Below, piece by piece: positions 9,776-20,760 of a DNA stretch of 54,329 bases (the stretch's first letter is position 1; every line of letters begins with the position of its first letter). The position numbers and the translations under genes are program-made. The stretch covers positions 1,607-55,935 of the forward strand of contig JAFLSF010000008.1 of assembly GCA_022511045.1 (NCBI GenBank), written 5' to 3'. The notes beneath the pieces are model-generated. The model ran no database searches and was not told where the DNA came from. It was given only the letters and a program-made list of their open reading frames with translations. The DNA comes from Prevotella sp. Lineage in GTDB: Bacteria > Bacteroidota > Bacteroidia > Bacteroidales > Bacteroidaceae.

Positions 9776-10345
9776 TTAAAATATTTTTCCAGATATGATA
9801 TTTGCGAATGTTCGGAAAAGTATTTTTGCATCCATCCAGAGTGACTGGTGCTCTAAATAATATAAGTCTAACTCCAGCCGATATAACATCTTCTCAAGAG
9901 TGTCAGTATAGCCATTGTATAGAGTAGCATACGAGGTGACACCAGGACGTATCTGATATAACTTTGTGTAACGTGAGTCACACTCCATAATCTGGTTTAT
10001 GTAATACTGTCGTTCCGGGCGATAGCCCACAAATGCCATATCGCCTATCAAAACATTCCATAGTTGAGGTAGTTCATCTAAATGGTGGTCACGCAGGAAT
10101 TTGCCGATTTTCGTTACTCGCTGTTCGCTTTCGTGTTGATAGAGCGCAACACCATCTTTTTCGGCATCCACAACCATGCTACGAAACTTATAAATGTAAA
10201 ACGGCCGTCCTCCTAAACCTATGCGCTCCTGCTTATAGATAGCAGGACCACCACTAATCTTTATGGCCAAGTAGCACAGTAGAATCAGTGGCGAGAAAAG
10301 TATCAGACACAGGGCTGACAGACAGAAGTCTATGGCACGTTTCAT
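9776..10345 (-). CDS. Sugar transferase (bacterial initiating PGT family)
   Basis: KRAIDFCLSALCLILFSP, KFRSMVVDAEKDG, LDELPQLWNVLIGDMAFVGYRPE. Confidence 0.9.
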   Translation of the reverse strand: MKRAIDFCLSALCLILFSPLILLCYLAIKISGGPAIYKQERIGLGGRPFYIYKFRSMVVDAEKDGVALYQHESEQRVTKIGKFLRDHHLDELPQLWNVLIGDMAFVGYRPERQYYINQIMECDSRYTKLYQIRPGVTSYATLYNGYTDTLEKMLYRLELDLYYLEHQSLWMDAKILFRTFANIISGKIF

Positions 10346-11424
10346 TTCTTAGACTTTATCTTTAAGTTGATAGCAATATTTAACATACAATACATCACAA
10401 TATTGACTATAAGAATCATAGTGATTGATAGGGTATGGTAAAGTACATAAGTCAATAGGTTTATAGTGATAATAAATACCAGTATGAGAACTAATGCTTG
10501 GTGTTGGGTTAATCCGGCGCGCATTAATTTGTGGTGGATATGATTCTTGTCGGCATCAAATAAAGGTTGGTGATGGAACAGTCGATAAAAAGTTACTCTG
10601 ACGACATCAGCCACAGGAACAAACAATAATGTTAATGGAACTAACAGGGCCTCTGGGCGTAAAGGCCAGATATAAGGAACGTCCATAGCGCTCTTGATGG
10701 ACAAGAATCCTAATGTGAATCCCAGTGATAGTGATCCGCTGTCACCCATAAATATTTTAGTATTCTTTTCCACACTACCAAACAAGTTAAAATAGAGGAA
10801 AGTTACCAAAGCTCCCATCATGCCTGCTGCCAGTATGGTGTAAGTGTTGGTAAAAACACCATATTGACAGAAATACACTAGAAACCCACCAAGTGCTAAT
10901 AGTGATACACTAGCTGCCAGACCATCAATGCCATCAATAAGATTAATAGCATTGTCTATAAACACGATGACAAAGATGGTGAGCGGAATACCTACCATAG
11001 CAGGCATTTCATAGATGCCAAACAGTCCGTATAGGTTATTTATATACAATCCAGATAGTGGTAAAAGTGTAGCAGCACATATTTGTGCAATAAATTTTGT
11101 AGTTGCACTCAGCCCTATCAGATCATCAATAATACCAGTGAAATACATGATAGCTAATCCTACCAAAAAACTGGTACTCCAAATGGTCAGTGGATGATCT
11201 AAATCTGCATAAAAAGTAATAATAACTAGACATACCGCAAAAGCCAACACCATACTTGGAAAGAAAGAAATACCCCCCATGCGTGGTATAGCATAGGTGT
11301 GGATTTTTCGTTCATTGGGTATGTCGTAGATTTTTTTTCGTTTACAATAATCAAGAATGATAGGAGTAAAGACTACTCCACAAACCATACTTAAAATAAA
11401 GGCAGCAAGTAAATATATTGTCAT
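10342..11424 (-). CDS. MraY/WecA-like undecaprenyl-phosphate sugar-1-phosphate transferase
   Basis: Multi-TM; NLIDGIDGLA, FMGDSGSLSLG, HHKLMRAGL motifs. Confidence 0.88.
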   Translation of the reverse strand: MTIYLLAAFILSMVCGVVFTPIILDYCKRKKIYDIPNERKIHTYAIPRMGGISFFPSMVLAFAVCLVIITFYADLDHPLTIWSTSFLVGLAIMYFTGIIDDLIGLSATTKFIAQICAATLLPLSGLYINNLYGLFGIYEMPAMVGIPLTIFVIVFIDNAINLIDGIDGLAASVSLLALGGFLVYFCQYGVFTNTYTILAAGMMGALVTFLYFNLFGSVEKNTKIFMGDSGSLSLGFTLGFLSIKSAMDVPYIWPLRPEALLVPLTLLFVPVADVVRVTFYRLFHHQPLFDADKNHIHHKLMRAGLTQHQALVLILVFIITINLLTYVLYHTLSITMILIVNIVMYCMLNIAINLKIKSKK

Positions 11425-11656
11425 GTAGTAATCGTCTTTTTACTATATAACTCTAGTAACACATAAAATATTGTACAATGAACTGGAAATATTTGGGTAA
11501 TGAGTAATGAACTAGAGGGTGGCCTAAGCACAGATAATATCCTCTTTAACGTGTAAAGTTCTCATAGCCAATGAGTATTGGTCTCGTTTTAATAAAGGAA
11601 AACAAAAAGATGATAATAGGTACAATACTTTTGATATTGTTACGTTTTAAACACAT

Positions 11657-12418
11657 ATGGCCTATAATGTGAGAATATCAATAGTCACTGCTACATATAA
11701 TAGTGTTAAAACCTTGGGGGATACTATTAAGTCTGTGCAGGAGCAGACTTATGGTGATATTGAATATATTATTGTGGATGGTGGCTCTAACGATGGTACT
11801 CTAGAGCTGATACAACGTTATGAGCCGTTGTTTAATGGCCGTATGAAATGGATTTCAGAGAAAGATGACGGTATTTATGATGCAATGAATAAAGGTATTA
11901 AAATGGCTACAGGCGATATCGTTGGATTTTTAAACTCTGACGACTATTTTACAACAAATGATGTAATAGAGCGGATGGCAGTAACTTTTGATAATAATAT
12001 AGATGCTGTTTATGGTGACATCCATTTTATTCGTAACGGGCAACCTGACAGGTGTATACGTTATTATAGTTCAAAGTATTTCCGCCCCCTATGGCTACGG
12101 TTTGGTTTTATGCCCGCTCATCCCTCTTTCTATTGCCGACGTGAAGTCTATAATAGGGTAGGGCTATATAAAACTGATTACAAAATAGGGTCGGATTACG
12201 AGATGATGGTGCGTCTTTTTATGGTTCATCATATTAGGGCAAAATATTTTCCTATAGACTTTGTTACTATGAGAATAGGGGGGGCAAGTACTCGTAATAT
12301 TAGGAGTCGTCTGCAGCTTATTAAAGACGATGTCCGCAGTTGTCGTGAGAATGGAATTTATACAAATATGTTTTTTATTTGTACAAAATTCCTTTATAAG
12401 ATTTTTGAATTCATTTAG
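11657..12418 (+). CDS. Glycosyltransferase family 2
   Basis: SIVTATYNSVKTLGDTIKSVQEQTY, IIVDGGSNDGT, GIYDAMNKGI. Confidence 0.88.
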   Translation: MAYNVRISIVTATYNSVKTLGDTIKSVQEQTYGDIEYIIVDGGSNDGTLELIQRYEPLFNGRMKWISEKDDGIYDAMNKGIKMATGDIVGFLNSDDYFTTNDVIERMAVTFDNNIDAVYGDIHFIRNGQPDRCIRYYSSKYFRPLWLRFGFMPAHPSFYCRREVYNRVGLYKTDYKIGSDYEMMVRLFMVHHIRAKYFPIDFVTMRIGGASTRNIRSRLQLIKDDVRSCRENGIYTNMFFICTKFLYKIFEFI

Positions 12419-12426
12419 TGTTTTTT

Positions 12427-13503
12427 ATGAAGTTAGTCTATGATAATATAATATTTGGTATTCAACGTTTTGGAGGAATATCAGTAGTATGGCAAGAGTT
12501 GCTAGAGAGAATGCCAAAAATGATGCAAGATATTGCGTATGTTGATATAAAAGCGGAACAATTAGGCAACAACTATTCAAGAGGAAAGTTAATAATTCCT
12601 GCAAACTCTATAGTTCAAACTATCCAATGTCCCAAATTATTACGTTATTTACCTGTCCAACTTTATTCTAAAGAACCATTTTTATTTCATTCTTCCTATT
12701 ATCGTTATTGCACTCATCCTAAAGCTATAAATATTACGACAGTCCATGATTTTACTTATGAATTGTTTGTAAAAGGGTTTAAACAGAAATTACATACTTG
12801 GCAGAAATTCTCAGCGATACGTCATTCTGCTGCGATAGTGTGTATATCTGAACAAACGAAAAAAGATTTATTGAGATTGATGCCTGATATTGATGAAACG
12901 AAGGTAAATGTTATTTATAATGGAGTGTCGGACAAATTTCATGTCCTGAATGAAAAACTAGAAGTACAGTTGCCGTTTACTATTCAATCTTATGTAATAT
13001 TTATAGGACGGCGTGATTTTTATAAGAATTTCGATATAGTTGTTAAAAGTGTTTCAGCTACCTATTTGAATCTGTTAATAATAGGCAGTCCGCTCAATGA
13101 AATAGAAAAGTCATATATAAATAAGTTCTTGTCTCCTCACCGCTATAAATGCATGAGTCAGATTACAGATACACAACTTAACGAATTGTATAATTATGCA
13201 GCGGGGCTAGTATATCCTTCTTCTTATGAAGGATTTGGCTTACCAATCCTTGAGGCTCAACGAGCTGGTTGTCCTGTTATAGCATTGAATGTATCGTCTA
13301 TTCCAGAAGTCATTGGCAAGACACCTCTGATAATGAATAAATTATCAGAGGAAGAATTGATAGTCAAATTAAGGTTGTTAGCTAATTGGGAATTAATGAG
13401 ACAAGTACGCCAGGATGGGTTCTCTAATTCAAGATGTTTCAGTTGGTCAAAAATGGTTGAAGGGTATGCTCTGCTTTATCAAAGGTTAGCGCAAACTATA
13501 TAA
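12427..13503 (+). CDS. Glycosyltransferase family 4
   Basis: VHDFTYE, VIYNGVSDKF, YPSSYEGFGLPILEAQRAGCPVI. Confidence 0.85.
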   Translation: MKLVYDNIIFGIQRFGGISVVWQELLERMPKMMQDIAYVDIKAEQLGNNYSRGKLIIPANSIVQTIQCPKLLRYLPVQLYSKEPFLFHSSYYRYCTHPKAINITTVHDFTYELFVKGFKQKLHTWQKFSAIRHSAAIVCISEQTKKDLLRLMPDIDETKVNVIYNGVSDKFHVLNEKLEVQLPFTIQSYVIFIGRRDFYKNFDIVVKSVSATYLNLLIIGSPLNEIEKSYINKFLSPHRYKCMSQITDTQLNELYNYAAGLVYPSSYEGFGLPILEAQRAGCPVIALNVSSIPEVIGKTPLIMNKLSEEELIVKLRLLANWELMRQVRQDGFSNSRCFSWSKMVEGYALLYQRLAQTI

Positions 13504-14620
13504 TCTCCAAATAGACGAGTAGTCTTTCTATGATTCTCTCCCAATCATAATCTTTCAACTGCTGGGGATTAACAGTAGGTTTCTCACGTATTATATTTAA
13601 TATAGTTTGTTGCCATCTTTTTCTATCATAATCTTCAATAGTGTAAGCTCCATCTTTTCCTTTAGCAACCTCTATCATAGCTGTATTATGAGCAGTTATA
13701 ATAGGACAACCGCATAATAGAGCTTCTAATTGTGGCATCCCAAGTCCTTCCATCAGGGCCGCAGAAACGAAACAATTAGCACAGCAGTAAAGCAAAGCTA
13801 ATTCCTCGTTGTTAATATAACCACAGAAAATGGTAGATTCTTTTGGAAAGGAAGGGGATAGTATAGTGTCTTTTATGTCAGAATTTTTCCACCCTTTACC
13901 ACCAACAACAACTAATTGTATCTCATATTTTTGATATAGTTCAGGGATGATGTTTAGCAAAAACTTTAAGTTCTTTCTTGGTTCCAGAGATCCTACAAAA
14001 AGTATAAATTGATTTTTTATGCCGTATTTTTGTTTTATATTCTGCTGTTCCTCATGTGATAAATCCCTACGATAAAATACTTTGCGGTCTACTGCCCCTC
14101 CTATAAAAATATTTTGACAAAATCGAGTACGAAAATGCTCTTCAACTTTTGAGTTCGTATAGTATGAGTTTGCCCAAATGTAAGTTGCATTTGTGATGGC
14201 TTGCTTAAAACAAAAGATAGTTGCTATTCTATTTGTCCAGGACATTGTGTGTGGCATTTCGATATTGACAACATCATGAACAGTTATGATTGTTTTTGTT
14301 GTTGATGGAATGAAATAAGGTAGATGAGGGACAGGAGTATAATAAAGATCGATATGCAGTTTACGGCATAAATAAGGCACTAATAATTGTAATATAAAGA
14401 TATTTGGTAATTTGCGTGGGAAAAGTGTAGAATAATTAAGTAAAAAAAGATTATCAGAGTGGTAGAATAGTTCAGTTCTACTATCTATCTCTTTTGGAAG
14501 TAATATATAAAAAATATCTGATGGTCTTTGCTTTATCCATTCAGAAATAGCACTTGTAAAAAAGTTTCCAACGCCAGCAGAAAACTTACACCATGAACGT
14601 CCATCAACGAGTATTTTCAT
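13496..14620 (-). CDS. Glycosyltransferase family 4
   Basis: TVHDVVNIEMP, FVGSLEPRKN, MEGLGMPQLEALLCGCPII. Confidence 0.85.
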   Translation of the reverse strand: MKILVDGRSWCKFSAGVGNFFTSAISEWIKQRPSDIFYILLPKEIDSRTELFYHSDNLFLLNYSTLFPRKLPNIFILQLLVPYLCRKLHIDLYYTPVPHLPYFIPSTTKTIITVHDVVNIEMPHTMSWTNRIATIFCFKQAITNATYIWANSYYTNSKVEEHFRTRFCQNIFIGGAVDRKVFYRRDLSHEEQQNIKQKYGIKNQFILFVGSLEPRKNLKFLLNIIPELYQKYEIQLVVVGGKGWKNSDIKDTILSPSFPKESTIFCGYINNEELALLYCCANCFVSAALMEGLGMPQLEALLCGCPIITAHNTAMIEVAKGKDGAYTIEDYDRKRWQQTILNIIREKPTVNPQQLKDYDWERIIERLLVYLEII

Positions 14621-14625
14621 AATAT

Positions 14626-15534
14626 TTATATCTGAATTATAACAAATAATTGTTTAAAGAGTTTCCATTTTTCTGTAATAGAAATATTAGGATTCAACCA
14701 AACACTTTGTCTTAAAATAGGATGTATAATACGATATATATAATACTTCCATTGAGGTTCTGTAAGTCGAAAATATATATACTCACTTCTCTGTTGTCTG
14801 AGAGTATCCCTAAGAAATTTAGAACATTCCTCTTTTTTAGAGGATTCTCCTTCTAAATGAACAATCTGAGGACCATGCATAACGATGTTGTTATATCCAT
14901 GTAACATAAACCTGTGTTCCATCTCGGTTTCTTCAAAATACATAAAAAAAGCTGGATGGAATGATCCACATTCGTCTAATACCTTTCGACTAATAAATAA
15001 GTCAGCTCCAGTCACATAGTCAACCTTCATCCATTTCTCTGGGTAGCTTATATCGGGTAACTTGAATAGATGTAAGCTTTTTAACATCGGAGTCCAGATG
15101 AGTTTTTGGATGTCATCTCTCATTTTGGGAAATTTTCCATAAGAGTGAATAATATTGCCCTGATAGTCCTTTAAATAACATCCTAATGCGCCTATTCTAC
15201 CTTGAAATTGTTTATAAAAGTCATAAAACATCTTTATTGCATTATTCTTAAGCAATGTGTCAGAGTTAAGAAAAAAAATATATTGTCCTCTAGCATATTC
15301 TAACCCTTTGTTATTAGCAGTCCCAAATCCAAGATTTTTACCAGTAGGGATGAATAATATATGTTTGTTCTCAGACAATGCCTCAATAGAACCGTCGGTA
15401 GAACCATTGTCTACAACAATGATTTCATAACTAATACCTTTTGTATGTAAAACAATACTATCAATACATGGCTTAAGGACATGCAATGTATTGTAATTAA
15501 CAATTATAATGGAAACATTTATATTTGCTTTCAT
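14626..15534 (-). CDS. Glycosyltransferase family 2 (rhamnosyltransferase-like)
   Basis: Probable start at 15534 (MKANINVSIIIVNYNT) rather than ORF-track 15648; VDNGSTDGS, NSDT. Confidence 0.85.
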   Translation of the reverse strand: MKANINVSIIIVNYNTLHVLKPCIDSIVLHTKGISYEIIVVDNGSTDGSIEALSENKHILFIPTGKNLGFGTANNKGLEYARGQYIFFLNSDTLLKNNAIKMFYDFYKQFQGRIGALGCYLKDYQGNIIHSYGKFPKMRDDIQKLIWTPMLKSLHLFKLPDISYPEKWMKVDYVTGADLFISRKVLDECGSFHPAFFMYFEETEMEHRFMLHGYNNIVMHGPQIVHLEGESSKKEECSKFLRDTLRQQRSEYIYFRLTEPQWKYYIYRIIHPILRQSVWLNPNISITEKWKLFKQLFVIIQI

Positions 15535-16253
15535 TGTTTGAAGATGGTTTTTATTACTTTCTGGCGCCACAAACCGAATCGCAAACGAATGTCTCGGTAA
15601 AAAATCATAGGAATAGTATCCATGCCATATATTACTTTGGCTGCCCAAGATTGTTCAGCACACCATAATCCGTTGGAGACTCCACCATCTTTTACGAATG
15701 CAATAGGAGTACTAATCTTTAAATATTGTGAAGCAGGAATAGCTAAAAAAAACAACAAATCACTGACAATGTATGGATGGGTAACAATATAGTAGCCATA
15801 TTGTTGATGTAAACTTTTACGATAGATGGCATTTTGGTGATGTATTTCACCTTTTTCCCTGTTTGTTTTATGCAGTTCTCTAGTACCATCATTATGATAT
15901 AAATAAAAGTCGCTGTATATAAATGACTTGCTTTGTGGAATTTCTTGATTAAAGATATTACTAAGTATATGTTCTGATGTAAATATATCACCAGCGTTTA
16001 AACATATAATCCATTCGCCTGTAGCTAAACGCACTCCTTTGTTTAATGCATCATAGATTCCGTTGTCTGGCTCACTAATTAAAATATCTATTTTATCATT
16101 ATAATGTTTTAGCACTTCTGTACTTCCATCTGTACTTCCTCCATCTATTATAATATACTCTTTGTCTGAATAGGTCTGAGAAATGACACTTATTATTGTC
16201 TTTTCCAAATCCTCTTGACAATTATAACAAATAGTAATAATAGATACTTTCAT
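15531..16253 (-). CDS. Glycosyltransferase family 2
   Basis: ITICYNCQEDLEKTI, IIIDGGSTDGSTE, GIYDALNKGV. Confidence 0.87.
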   Translation of the reverse strand: MKVSIITICYNCQEDLEKTIISVISQTYSDKEYIIIDGGSTDGSTEVLKHYNDKIDILISEPDNGIYDALNKGVRLATGEWIICLNAGDIFTSEHILSNIFNQEIPQSKSFIYSDFYLYHNDGTRELHKTNREKGEIHHQNAIYRKSLHQQYGYYIVTHPYIVSDLLFFLAIPASQYLKISTPIAFVKDGGVSNGLWCAEQSWAAKVIYGMDTIPMIFYRDIRLRFGLWRQKVIKTIFKQ

Positions 16254-16333
16254 GCACTATATATCCTTTTTTGTTCTCTATAGTTTCTTCTGCAAAGATA
16301 ATACTTTTTTTTCGAAATTGCATAAAAGATAGC

Positions 16334-17677
16334 TTATATTCTCCAAAAATCTTTTGCCGTTCCATTGAGTATTTTATGGAATTGAAGCATATTTACAAAA
16401 ATACTAGGGGCTGTGCATAAACACATGATAATCATAAACCAAAAGATGCTGTGTGTCTGTTGGGTGACGAACCACTCCAAAGGAATGAAAATAATAGTCA
16501 TGATAGTCATATATAATTGTAAGCGAAGTGCTCCGATGCCATTAAGAAAATAGGAATAGCGCATACTAAGTATTAATAAGTAGATATAAATAGCCATTAG
16601 AATAGTCATTCCGTATGGAACATGACAATTATTTCCAATCCACACTTTATAAAGCCAAGGAGATATTATTACCATTAGTACAAGTAAAAAACCAATGCAT
16701 ATTGACATTAGAGACATCTTTCGATTTGCTTCCCATATCCATGCAATGTCACCACGTTCATAAGCATCGGTAGTTGCATTCCAAAATGGCATGCAAATGA
16801 CAGAAAATAGAGCCATCACTAAGGTAATATAACGGTAAGCGATTTGGTAAGGTGTCACCATCTCTGGGGTGAAGAATTGTGATATTAGAATATTTGCTGT
16901 CATAAATTGGATGATAGCTGCTATTTGTAACCAAAAGAACTTTATCCCAATAGAGCCTAATTCTAAAGATGAATGCAAGTTGACAAATGTAAGAGATGGA
17001 CGTAGGTTAGGGTAGCGATAATAAAATGTATAAGGATAAGCAAGTAAATAAGCCAATAAAGGTGCTGCCGTATTGACAGTAACAATACAAAAAAATGATG
17101 CGTGATGGTTGATGTATAGTAACCAAGTAGCGATCAAAGCAAGGGTTTGGCCAATAGCTATGAGTAAATTGCTGATCGCAGGTAATTGCAAACCCATATA
17201 AATATTTCCAATAAATTTGAGGACAAAGGTCATGCAGACCAATGTTATTGCGCTGAACAAAGCTAAACGAAGTTCAGGGATTTGTTCTGGAATAACGTTT
17301 AATATACTATAAATGTTGACTTTCCAGACAAATATCAGTAAAACAAATAAAATAGGAAAAATAAGACAAATCAACATAGCCGCTGTTGAACTGACAATTT
17401 TACGAGCCTCCAGCCATTCTCCGTGAGCTACATGGGTTGCCAGTCTATTACGTAGTCCGTTACCTAGTCCAATATCCATTTGATCAATCCACACTAAGAG
17501 ACTACTTACGGTAAGCCATACGCCGTTTTGGTAAGCACCTAAACAATTAAGTGTCAAAGGAACCATCAATAATACTACCGCAGCTGACCATCCCTTTAAA
17601 ACCAATGATATAGTGATATTGGCATACAAAAAACGGGAACGTGTATTAGAACAATAATTAGCTGACTGTTTGTTCAT
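16334..17677 (-). CDS. Wzx-like polysaccharide flippase
   Basis: 447 aa, about 12 hydrophobic segments, GLGNGLRNRL motif. Confidence 0.8.
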   Translation of the reverse strand: MNKQSANYCSNTRSRFLYANITISLVLKGWSAAVVLLMVPLTLNCLGAYQNGVWLTVSSLLVWIDQMDIGLGNGLRNRLATHVAHGEWLEARKIVSSTAAMLICLIFPILFVLLIFVWKVNIYSILNVIPEQIPELRLALFSAITLVCMTFVLKFIGNIYMGLQLPAISNLLIAIGQTLALIATWLLYINHHASFFCIVTVNTAAPLLAYLLAYPYTFYYRYPNLRPSLTFVNLHSSLELGSIGIKFFWLQIAAIIQFMTANILISQFFTPEMVTPYQIAYRYITLVMALFSVICMPFWNATTDAYERGDIAWIWEANRKMSLMSICIGFLLVLMVIISPWLYKVWIGNNCHVPYGMTILMAIYIYLLILSMRYSYFLNGIGALRLQLYMTIMTIIFIPLEWFVTQQTHSIFWFMIIMCLCTAPSIFVNMLQFHKILNGTAKDFWRI

Positions 17678-19658
17678 GAGTTGAAATTTGCATTCGGTTC
17701 TGAGTTAGTAAAAATACGATGACACAGAATTCTATAAATAAGATTGCAGTTTGTAGCAAGTTCTCATTGTAAAATTGTATAAGGATTACTTCTACAAGGA
17801 AAGTATATATACAACAATATACGGGAATACCCTGTCGACATTTGGAATATATCCACCCAAAAGTACTACCATATAAAATACCGAAAAATGCTACTCCTCG
17901 CATTCCAAAATCATTGTAGAAAGGTTGCATGATGGTATATACGTTTGTTGGTATAGGAACAAATACAAATTCTTGTAACCTATTTATATATTGGAAATTA
18001 AAGCCTAATTTATTTATATATGGATAGATTGAATTGAATGTGTTAGCACCAAAATTATCTGTAATTGTAATTGTCAATCTGTCAAAAGCAACAATAGGAG
18101 ATGTGACATATATAGCAAAAAAGTCGGAAAAGCTAATCTCCGTTGTACTATTGGCATCTGACCGCATTATATTGAAAAAGAAAAAAAAGACAATTATAAC
18201 AGCCATAGATAGTCCTATAGTTCGTATTTTAATATATTTTTTTTCATATAAAACGAATAGTGTGCCAAGTATCATAATTAAAATACCACTTTTTTCCATC
18301 ATCGCTAACTCAAGCAGCATGTTGGCTATAATACTTATTATGAGTTGCCATTTGGGAATTCGAGGATATAACCATATTGCTACAACAAAAACAGCAAAAT
18401 TAACACCTTGGGTATAATTTAACCAGCCAGCGGTGACATTTTCTTCTAGTATGAGTAGGCGGATATTTAAGAAAATATTGTCCAGATCGAACATACTGAC
18501 TACATCCCAGATGGTTTTTGCATATAGAATAGTCATTAAGATGGAAAGTACAAATAGAAAATGGAATAAATTCATATTGGCATGAACTACTTTCCTAAAA
18601 TCCACTTTATCTCTTATTTGTGGGTTATCAAAAAGCCAATAAGATATGATAGATGTAGGAATAAATGTTATAATCCATAAAATAAGACATTTGATAAATT
18701 TTGGACCGATAGGATAAAGAAAATTGCCTTGTGTTTTGTATAGTAAAAAAACAATACTCCAAATTGCTATGGTAAGTATCCAGGGAGAGAAAATATCGCC
18801 GAAATCTGTAATCAATATTCTCTCTTTCTTGATTTTTATATATTGTTGATAGAAGAAAACAAGAATTAGAGAAATAGAAAGAAAACTAAGGATATAACTT
18901 GCAAGATGTTCATTGGTAGTTTGAGGGACAGAAATGCTTTTTATCGTTACGAATGAATCTACAGTCTTATGTATCAATGCTTCTTTACGAACACAATCAG
19001 TAGTTGCATCTTTATATTCTTTATAAGTAAGATTAAGTTTTCGCCGTAATTCTTCTGCTTTAGTTTTTTCTTGGTAAGCATGATAATTAAAGTGGGAGTC
19101 GAAGTATCCTGTGTATTCTTTCTGTGCTTGCTTATATGCTGATGCAGTCTGAATATATTTTAATTTGGCATTTTCCAAATCAGAACGTGCAATGTCTTGT
19201 CGATAGGATGTAATACGGTGCTGCAGTGTGTGCACAATACTATCAAGTAACTGGGCCGCAATAAGAGCATCTTTATCAGTAAATTGTATGAGGAGTGTGT
19301 TGGTTTTGCTGTGGTATGAATATTCAATGTTGTCAATAATAGTTTCGATGGTGTCCGTAACACCCAAATACTCTCCATATGTCATTTGTTGCTTAATAAG
19401 TTGCATATGTGATATGGAACGGGCAAAGTCTTCTGTCTTTAATAATTGACAATAAATTTCAATATCATTCATGCCTGTATTGGCTCTGATACCAAGCAAA
19501 GATTTGATTCCAATCTTTTTTCCTATTGCTAAATCGGTTTCTCTGTATTCATCACTAATTTTAGTATATGCCGAATACTTTTTAGGTACACAAATCCACA
19601 CTACTATGGCGAGTAGTGTTGCTAAAATGGTGGTGAATATGTATGGATGTTTTTTCAA
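17658..19658 (-). CDS. Wzz-like co-polymerase N-domain fused to Wzy-like oligosaccharide polymerase C-domain
   Basis: 666 aa continuous ORF: TM1 - periplasmic coiled domain - TM2 (about 1-275), then multi-TM polymerase-like region. Confidence 0.75.
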   Translation of the reverse strand: MKKHPYIFTTILATLLAIVVWICVPKKYSAYTKISDEYRETDLAIGKKIGIKSLLGIRANTGMNDIEIYCQLLKTEDFARSISHMQLIKQQMTYGEYLGVTDTIETIIDNIEYSYHSKTNTLLIQFTDKDALIAAQLLDSIVHTLQHRITSYRQDIARSDLENAKLKYIQTASAYKQAQKEYTGYFDSHFNYHAYQEKTKAEELRRKLNLTYKEYKDATTDCVRKEALIHKTVDSFVTIKSISVPQTTNEHLASYILSFLSISLILVFFYQQYIKIKKERILITDFGDIFSPWILTIAIWSIVFLLYKTQGNFLYPIGPKFIKCLILWIITFIPTSIISYWLFDNPQIRDKVDFRKVVHANMNLFHFLFVLSILMTILYAKTIWDVVSMFDLDNIFLNIRLLILEENVTAGWLNYTQGVNFAVFVVAIWLYPRIPKWQLIISIIANMLLELAMMEKSGILIMILGTLFVLYEKKYIKIRTIGLSMAVIIVFFFFFNIMRSDANSTTEISFSDFFAIYVTSPIVAFDRLTITITDNFGANTFNSIYPYINKLGFNFQYINRLQEFVFVPIPTNVYTIMQPFYNDFGMRGVAFFGILYGSTFGWIYSKCRQGIPVYCCIYTFLVEVILIQFYNENLLQTAILFIEFCVIVFLLTQNRMQISTHEQTVS

Positions 19659-19683
19659 AAAGTACTACAACTTATGGTAGTTA

Positions 19684-20748
19684 TTATATATTGATGAATT
19701 GCTCATGGTTTTTCCATGCCAGTATTCCTGTGCGGAGCATGAAACCAAGTAGCATCCATATAATCAGGGAAACAACCTTTGGACGGCTACTATGTTTGAT
19801 AGGTACAGTGGCCCGTTGTATGACGGTAAAAGCGGGGGTGCGCTCTTGAACCTTTGCCAGAGCTAATTGACGTTGCTCAACTACTTGTTGATAGATATTG
19901 TATTTTAACTGCATATCATTTTCAAGGTCTTCCTCTTTCATACGATAACTTTGCAGAATAACCTCTTGGTTGGCATCAGCATAGGCAGCATAAGTCTGGC
20001 GTGCTTTGTCGTATTGTTGGCGTGCGTCAGCATATAATTGGTTCATGTACTCCAAGTCGTTGCGGGCTTTCTTGGTGCGATAGTCTGTAATAGCTCGTTG
20101 CAGGTGGATCTGTACACTATCCGCTACAGTTGCGGCTATCAGTGGATCTTGATCTTCAATGACAATCGTAATGACATTTGTCTTTTTATCTACGGAACAA
20201 TCAATATTACGCGAAATGGTTTTTGCAATATCGTCTTCTTTCTTAGTTAGACGAAAAGGATTCACCTTGTGGCCTGGACCTGGCTCATTATCTGATTTTA
20301 GTTTCTCCATAAGATTAAGAATCCAAGCCTTTGGGTATGCATCTATGGCCAGTTCTTGATGATTCTGTAGATAGTCTTGATAAGTATACTGCTCACCAGT
20401 TTTGTCTTTGGTGACCTTAATAGGGAATAGCCCGACAATAAAATCAGTGGAGCCTACTAAATCTGGGTATATCTCTGGATAGATAGCATCGCCTGTCTGT
20501 CCCATCTTCATATTCATACCTACCATTGAGGCCAGAGAAGATATACTGCCAGAAAAACCATTGCCAGATTCTTCTGGAGCCAATATTACAGTAGACTTGT
20601 AAACTTTAGGCGTTCCGAAAGCTAAGAGTACACCAATGACACCAGCCGTGAGTGAATAGATACAAATCTTACGACGGTCAGTCCAAAGGATTCTGATAAC
20701 CTGTGTAAGGTTAATATTGATTATATTATTGCTTTTGCTTTCTTCCAT
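19684..20748 (-). CDS. Wzz chain-length determinant family protein
   Basis: TM1 KICIYSLTAGVIGVLLAFGTPKVYKSTVILAPEE; C-terminal TM preceded by P-rich segment. Confidence 0.88.
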   Translation of the reverse strand: MEESKSNNIININLTQVIRILWTDRRKICIYSLTAGVIGVLLAFGTPKVYKSTVILAPEESGNGFSGSISSLASMVGMNMKMGQTGDAIYPEIYPDLVGSTDFIVGLFPIKVTKDKTGEQYTYQDYLQNHQELAIDAYPKAWILNLMEKLKSDNEPGPGHKVNPFRLTKKEDDIAKTISRNIDCSVDKKTNVITIVIEDQDPLIAATVADSVQIHLQRAITDYRTKKARNDLEYMNQLYADARQQYDKARQTYAAYADANQEVILQSYRMKEEDLENDMQLKYNIYQQVVEQRQLALAKVQERTPAFTVIQRATVPIKHSSRPKVVSLIIWMLLGFMLRTGILAWKNHEQFINI

Positions 20749-20760
20749 ATTTTACTCTTT

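Noticed and set aside
18165-18191. A-rich run (aaaaagaaaaaaaag) in the Wzz-Wzy fusion as a phase-variation tract
   Set aside because: Interrupted run encoding a Phe-rich TM segment; weak evidence
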